From contig JAIESC010000158.1 in NCBI GenBank assembly GCA_019746355.1, positions 1-7,495 of the forward strand: a stretch of DNA of 7,495 nt, in the 5' to 3' direction. The position numbers and the translations under genes are program-made. Positions 4,453 through 7,495 of the stretch are shown in pieces. A model generated the notes under the pieces. That model was given only the letters and a program-made list of their open reading frames with translations, was not told the DNA's origin and searched no databases. Within the stretch, counting starts at the first letter, position 1; every line of letters begins with the position of its first letter. The DNA is from Xanthobacteraceae bacterium. Lineage in GTDB: Bacteria; Pseudomonadota; Alphaproteobacteria; Rhizobiales; Xanthobacteraceae.

Positions 4453-6195
4453 CTAAAGCATTGCCACAGGCGCGGCCGCAAGGTCACGCGACCCGTCGCG
4501 AACGTAAGTCACCTTGCCGCCGACCAGTGTGGTGGCCGCGACGATGTCCCGCAAACGGGGGGCTTCGACCGAGAGAGGATCCTCGGCGAGGACAACGATG
4601 TCGGCGAGCATGCCGGGCTCCAGGGTGCCCTTCTCCGTCTCCTCGAACGTCAGACATGCGCCACCGGTCGTGGCGCAATGCAGCGCCTCAAGGCGGCTGA
4701 TGCGCTGGTCGGGCGCGATCACCTCGCCCGTCGTCCGGTCGACGCGCTCGACCGCCTGCCAGATCGGATTGAACAGCGTCGGCGGTACGCCGTCCGTGCC
4801 GAATGCGACCGGCACGTTCTTATCGAGCAGCGCGCGGATCGGAACGATGGTGTGTTCCTTGTCCCGGCCGACGCTCGAGCGAATGGCGGCGCCTTCCTTG
4901 TAGATGTGGCGGTTGGTATGCGTCGTCAGCGCAAGCCCCAGGTCGCAGATCAGCTCGACCTGATCGCGATCCAGCACGCGCTGATGGCCGAGCACCCAGC
5001 GCCGGCCGGCAATCGGAACGATCCGGTCGACCTCCCGAAACAGCTCCAGCAGATTGACCCATATTCCAGACACCCTGATGCCGTTGCGCGCCGCCTCCAG
5101 CAGCAATTCGCGCACGGCGTCGCGCGGCAGGCCTGAATCCGGGCTGTAGCCGGCCCATCCGGTTTGCACCGGCACACGGCGGCGCAGCCGCGTCTCCGGC
5201 GCGTCATTGATTTCGGTGTAGATGTCGGCGACCCGCAGCCAGTGGTCGCCAAGCCCCTTGCGTGCCAGCCATTGCGACCACGATGCGAGCATCAGCCGCA
5301 CGTCGTCCTTGGTCGCGCTGCCCCAGCTCGGGCTGAACACCAGGTGGGCGCGGAGCGTCTGCTGGCCTGCGTTGCGGACCTGCTGATAGGCGGCGATGAC
5401 GTCCTGGGAGATGCCGTGACCTTCGAAGACGCTGGTCGTGCCGACGCTGTTGTAGGCCCGCATCGAATGAATGAGCGCCTCGGCCCGCTGCGCGACGGTA
5501 AAGTTCGGGGCGCAGGCCATGAGCGTGAACTCGACGATCGGCTCTTTGGTCTGTTCGATGAAGACGCCCGTCGGTTCGCCGTTCGCCGGGTCCTTGTCGA
5601 TCGTCACGAGGGATGACGGCGACCGCGTCGATCGGTCGATGCCGGCCGCGCGCAGCGCCGTGCTGTTGGCGCTCGACGACAGCGGCAATTCGTTCGGCCA
5701 GTAGCCCCACGGGGCGCGGATGTAGATTGGGTTGTTTGGCGCGACCTTGTCGAGATCGAGCCGGTTCGGCATCCGGCCCTCGCGCAGCGCGCGAGGCATG
5801 CCGGAGAACTCCGGCGGGTCACCGATCGGGTTGAAGACGATCCACTCCCCCGGCGCCGCGCGCGCCACCTCCTCGGCGACGCGATCCTGGATGTCGGCGA
5901 TCGACGTGACGCCGGACAGCGTCGGCAGCAGGCTCTTCAATCCCTCCCGATCCGCATGGGCGTGGCCATCGATCAATCCGGGCATCGCCGTGCGGCCACG
6001 CAGGTCGATGACCGTGACGTTCGGGCCCGCCAACGCCAGCATGTCCGCCGAGCGGCCGGCGGCCAGGATGCGGTCGCCTTTGACCGCCAGCGCCTCCGCG
6101 ATGGCCTGCGATCGTCCAAGGGTGAGGATGCGGCCGCCATGGAGCACCAGATCGGCCGCGCCGGGGGCCTTCGGGCTGTCTGTACCTGACCGCAT
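4453..6195 (-). CDS. YtcJ-like amidohydrolase family protein
   Basis: A metal-dependent hydrolase of the amidohydrolase superfamily (Amidohydro_3/YtcJ type); substrate unknown. From the ATG at 6195 it is 580 aa. The N-terminal beta-sandwich strand ADLVLHGGRILTL leads into PGLIDGHAHAD, whose HxH (H78, H80) binds metal. Later come LGHQ (H404), THTN (H426) and FGTDG (D468), candidate ligand and catalytic residues, and the closing GTLEPGMLADIVVL typical of the superfamily. The segment that usually reads HAIGD appears instead as a hydrophobic SGIWVN (376-381), so one usual histidine seems absent. No signal peptide is seen, suggesting a cytosolic enzyme. A GTG at 6237 would add 14 residues; ATG 6195 lies nearer the conserved start, but neither has a good ribosome-binding site. 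It is convergent with the peptidase gene (2-base gap) and divergent from the binding-protein gene, which may supply its substrate. Confidence 0.88.
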   Translation of the reverse strand: MRSGTDSPKAPGAADLVLHGGRILTLGRSQAIAEALAVKGDRILAAGRSADMLALAGPNVTVIDLRGRTAMPGLIDGHAHADREGLKSLLPTLSGVTSIADIQDRVAEEVARAAPGEWIVFNPIGDPPEFSGMPRALREGRMPNRLDLDKVAPNNPIYIRAPWGYWPNELPLSSSANSTALRAAGIDRSTRSPSSLVTIDKDPANGEPTGVFIEQTKEPIVEFTLMACAPNFTVAQRAEALIHSMRAYNSVGTTSVFEGHGISQDVIAAYQQVRNAGQQTLRAHLVFSPSWGSATKDDVRLMLASWSQWLARKGLGDHWLRVADIYTEINDAPETRLRRRVPVQTGWAGYSPDSGLPRDAVRELLLEAARNGIRVSGIWVNLLELFREVDRIVPIAGRRWVLGHQRVLDRDQVELICDLGLALTTHTNRHIYKEGAAIRSSVGRDKEHTIVPIRALLDKNVPVAFGTDGVPPTLFNPIWQAVERVDRTTGEVIAPDQRISRLEALHCATTGGACLTFEETEKGTLEPGMLADIVVLAEDPLSVEAPRLRDIVAATTLVGGKVTYVRDGSRDLAAAPVAML

Positions 6196-6293
6196 CTCGT
6201 GTTCAATGCCCGGTATCGGATCGCGTGGAGAGTACACGGGGCTGAAATCGGCATCACTCTCGTTTCGTTATCAATCTATAAGCCGATGTCATC

Positions 6294-6321
6294 TTGCGGG
6301 GTATGCACCGGGATCGATAAT
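6294..6321 (+). promoter_or_regulatory. candidate sigma70-type promoter for the binding-protein gene
   Basis: TTGCGG (6294-6299) and GATAAT (6316-6321) are spaced by 16 nt. The -10 matches consensus at five of six bases; the -35 is poor. A transcript starting near 6328 would place the Shine-Dalgarno-like CGGAG (about 6334-6338) directly in its short leader. The 6196-6348 region must also hold the opposite promoter for the amidohydrolase, for which I see no convincing match. Confidence 0.4.
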
Positions 6322-6348
6322 GCCCTGAAAGATCGGAGTTCAAAACGC

Positions 6349-7326
6349 ATGCAGAGACTTGCGGTGGTGATGGCAGCCGCGATCGCGGCGTCAGTCTCAG
6401 CCTTCGGTGTCCTGGCCGAGGAGTTTCCGACGAGGACCGTGCGGCTGATCGTGCCGTATCCGCCCGGCGGCGGGGTCGACAACCTGGCGCGACCGCTCGC
6501 AGAGCGCCTGTCCCAGGCCTGGAAGCAGCCCGTCATCATCGAGAACAAGCCTGGCGCCAGCACCATGCTCGGCAGCAAGAGCGCCGCCGGCGCGCCGGCC
6601 GACGGGTACACGCTGCTGCTCACCACGGATTCGACGATCACCAGCAATCCGTTCCTGTTCAAGAACGTCAGCTTCGATCCGATCAAGGAATTGACGCCGA
6701 TCACCCAGCTCGTCGACCTGCATCAGTTCGTGCTGGCCAACCCTGCGGTCGCGGCGCGGTCGATGCAGGCGCTGGTCGAATTGGCGAAGCGGGAGCCGGA
6801 CAAGCTGAACTACGGATCGTACGGCATCGGCAGCCAGCCGCACCTGCTGTTCGAGATGCTGCGCAAGGAGACCGGCGCACAGATCCGGCAGATCTCGTAT
6901 CGCGGCATTGCGCCGGCGGTGACGGCGGTGCTGGCCGGCGAGGTGCAATTGACGCTCGGCAGCCTGTCGGTGTCGGCGGGGCATATCGACAACGGCAAGC
7001 TCGTGCCGCTGGCGATCAGCCGCAAGGCGCGCCTGTCCGGGCGTCCCGAGATTCCGACGCTGATCGAAGCCGGCTATCCCGGCATCGATCCGCGCTCGTG
7101 GTACGGCCTGTTCGCGCCGGCCGGCACGCCGCCCGCCCTCGTCGCAAAAGTGCAGAAGGACGTGGCCGAGATTTTCCGCGACCCGGAGTTCAAGGCGCGC
7201 CACATCGACGCGCTGGGCTATACCGGCAGCGGAAGCACGCCCGCCGAATTTGCCGACTTCATCCGGCAGGATCTGTCCTACAAAGAACATCTGATCAAGG
7301 TGACGGGAATCACCGCCGAGCAGTAA
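6349..7326 (+). CDS. Bug/TctC-family tripartite tricarboxylate transporter substrate-binding protein
   Basis: A periplasmic solute-binding protein, 325 aa, the usual size for the Bug family. The N-terminus is a Sec signal peptide: a basic start (MQR), a hydrophobic core, and a likely cut after A23 (VLA|EE). The mature protein opens with the family hallmark FPTRTVRLIVPYPPGGG and continues with VIIENKPGAS, ADGYTLLL, LNYGSYGIGS (close to the family's NYGSSGxGS), YRGIAPAVTAVLAGEV and the late WYGLFAPAGTP. Family ligands are usually carboxylates or small amides; the ligand here cannot be read from sequence. ATG 6349 follows CGGAG by about 10 nt and begins the signal peptide; upstream in-frame starts would hide it. 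No TctA/TctB membrane subunits are in the window, so it is an orphan here, as is common for Bug proteins. It is divergent from the amidohydrolase, suggesting a shared substrate or sensor role. Confidence 0.94.
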   Translation: MQRLAVVMAAAIAASVSAFGVLAEEFPTRTVRLIVPYPPGGGVDNLARPLAERLSQAWKQPVIIENKPGASTMLGSKSAAGAPADGYTLLLTTDSTITSNPFLFKNVSFDPIKELTPITQLVDLHQFVLANPAVAARSMQALVELAKREPDKLNYGSYGIGSQPHLLFEMLRKETGAQIRQISYRGIAPAVTAVLAGEVQLTLGSLSVSAGHIDNGKLVPLAISRKARLSGRPEIPTLIEAGYPGIDPRSWYGLFAPAGTPPALVAKVQKDVAEIFRDPEFKARHIDALGYTGSGSTPAEFADFIRQDLSYKEHLIKVTGITAEQ

Positions 7327-7341
7327 ACCAGGCTCCAGCGA

Positions 7342-7495
7342 TCAGAGGCCGGCCCAGCCGGGCGGCGGCCTCTTGCCGGGATGCAGCGCGCCGCACTTCT
7401 TGCAGGTGCGCGCCTTCTCGTCGTTGAAGAACGCCTCGTAGAGCGGCGGCAGGTCGCGCACCAGATGCTCGACCTTGACCTCGATGCGGTGCACC
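7342..7495 (-). CDS. C-terminal end of an unidentified protein with a CxxC motif (partial)
   Basis: On the minus strand a frame runs from the window edge to TGA at 7344-7342. The visible 50 residues include HRIEVKVEHLVRDLPPLYEAFF, an acidic-basic stretch, then TCKKCGALHPGKRPPPGWAGL at the end (quoted in part: CKKCG, HPGK, RPPPGW). A single CxxC followed by His may be half of a zinc site. I do not recognise the family. The codons look typical of the GC-rich host and the frame ends 16 bases from the convergent binding-protein gene. A GTG at 7494 could in principle start a 50-aa protein, but continuation beyond the window is more likely. Confidence 0.6.
   Translation of the reverse strand, partial: VHRIEVKVEHLVRDLPPLYEAFFNDEKARTCKKCGALHPGKRPPPGWAGL
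7344..7373 (+). terminator. hairpin downstream of the binding-protein gene, possible terminator
   Basis: AGAGGCCG (7344-7351) pairs with CGGCCTCT (7366-7373), with a further GCCC/GGGC inside. The stem is strong, 17 nt after the stop at 7326, but only TT follows rather than a T-run. It also lies within the 3' end of the convergent gene, so the pairing may partly reflect GC-rich coding sequence. Confidence 0.35.

Overview
The window is GC-rich and reads as an alphaproteobacterium, most likely a Bradyrhizobium-like member of the Hyphomicrobiales. Three things point there. The His tRNA has A73 and no G at position -1, a known alphaproteobacterial trait. A palindrome with arms starting GTCATTCCGGG, typical of Bradyrhizobiaceae genomes, lies between two tRNAs. 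The right half carries a Bug/TctC-type binding protein, a family heavily expanded in such genomes. The placement is inference; no search was run.

Positions 1-901 hold ten tightly packed tRNA genes on the + strand: Pro(TGG, its first two bases missing at the window edge), Cys(GCA), Arg(TCT), Ser(GCT), Gly(TCC), Glu(TTC), Gln(TTG), Met/Ile2(CAT), His(GTG) and Trp(CCA). Each species occurs once. They fold as cloverleaves and keep many identity bases, but several have degenerate D- or T-loops. Gaps are 1-16 nt, apart from one 96-nt gap that holds the palindrome. The array probably continues upstream of the window.

Sixty-four bases after the last tRNA, on the same strand, is an RtcB-family RNA ligase (966-2312) with all recognisable catalytic residues. 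RtcB rejoins RNA broken by nucleases, classically tRNA. A compact, divergent, non-redundant tRNA array followed by a tRNA-repair ligase is the most interesting feature here. It looks like a possible tRNA replacement-plus-repair module against anticodon nucleases or other tRNA damage. That functional link is inferred from layout only.

The rest is ordinary accessory metabolism: an oligopeptidase B-like S9 serine peptidase (2381-4450, +), a convergent YtcJ-like amidohydrolase ending 2 bases away (4453-6195, -), a divergent Bug/TctC periplasmic solute-binding protein with a signal peptide (6349-7326, +), and the C-terminal end of an unidentified CxxC protein (7342-7495, -) cut by the window edge. 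The amidohydrolase and the binding protein share a roughly 150-bp intergenic region and may form a small uptake-and-hydrolysis locus.
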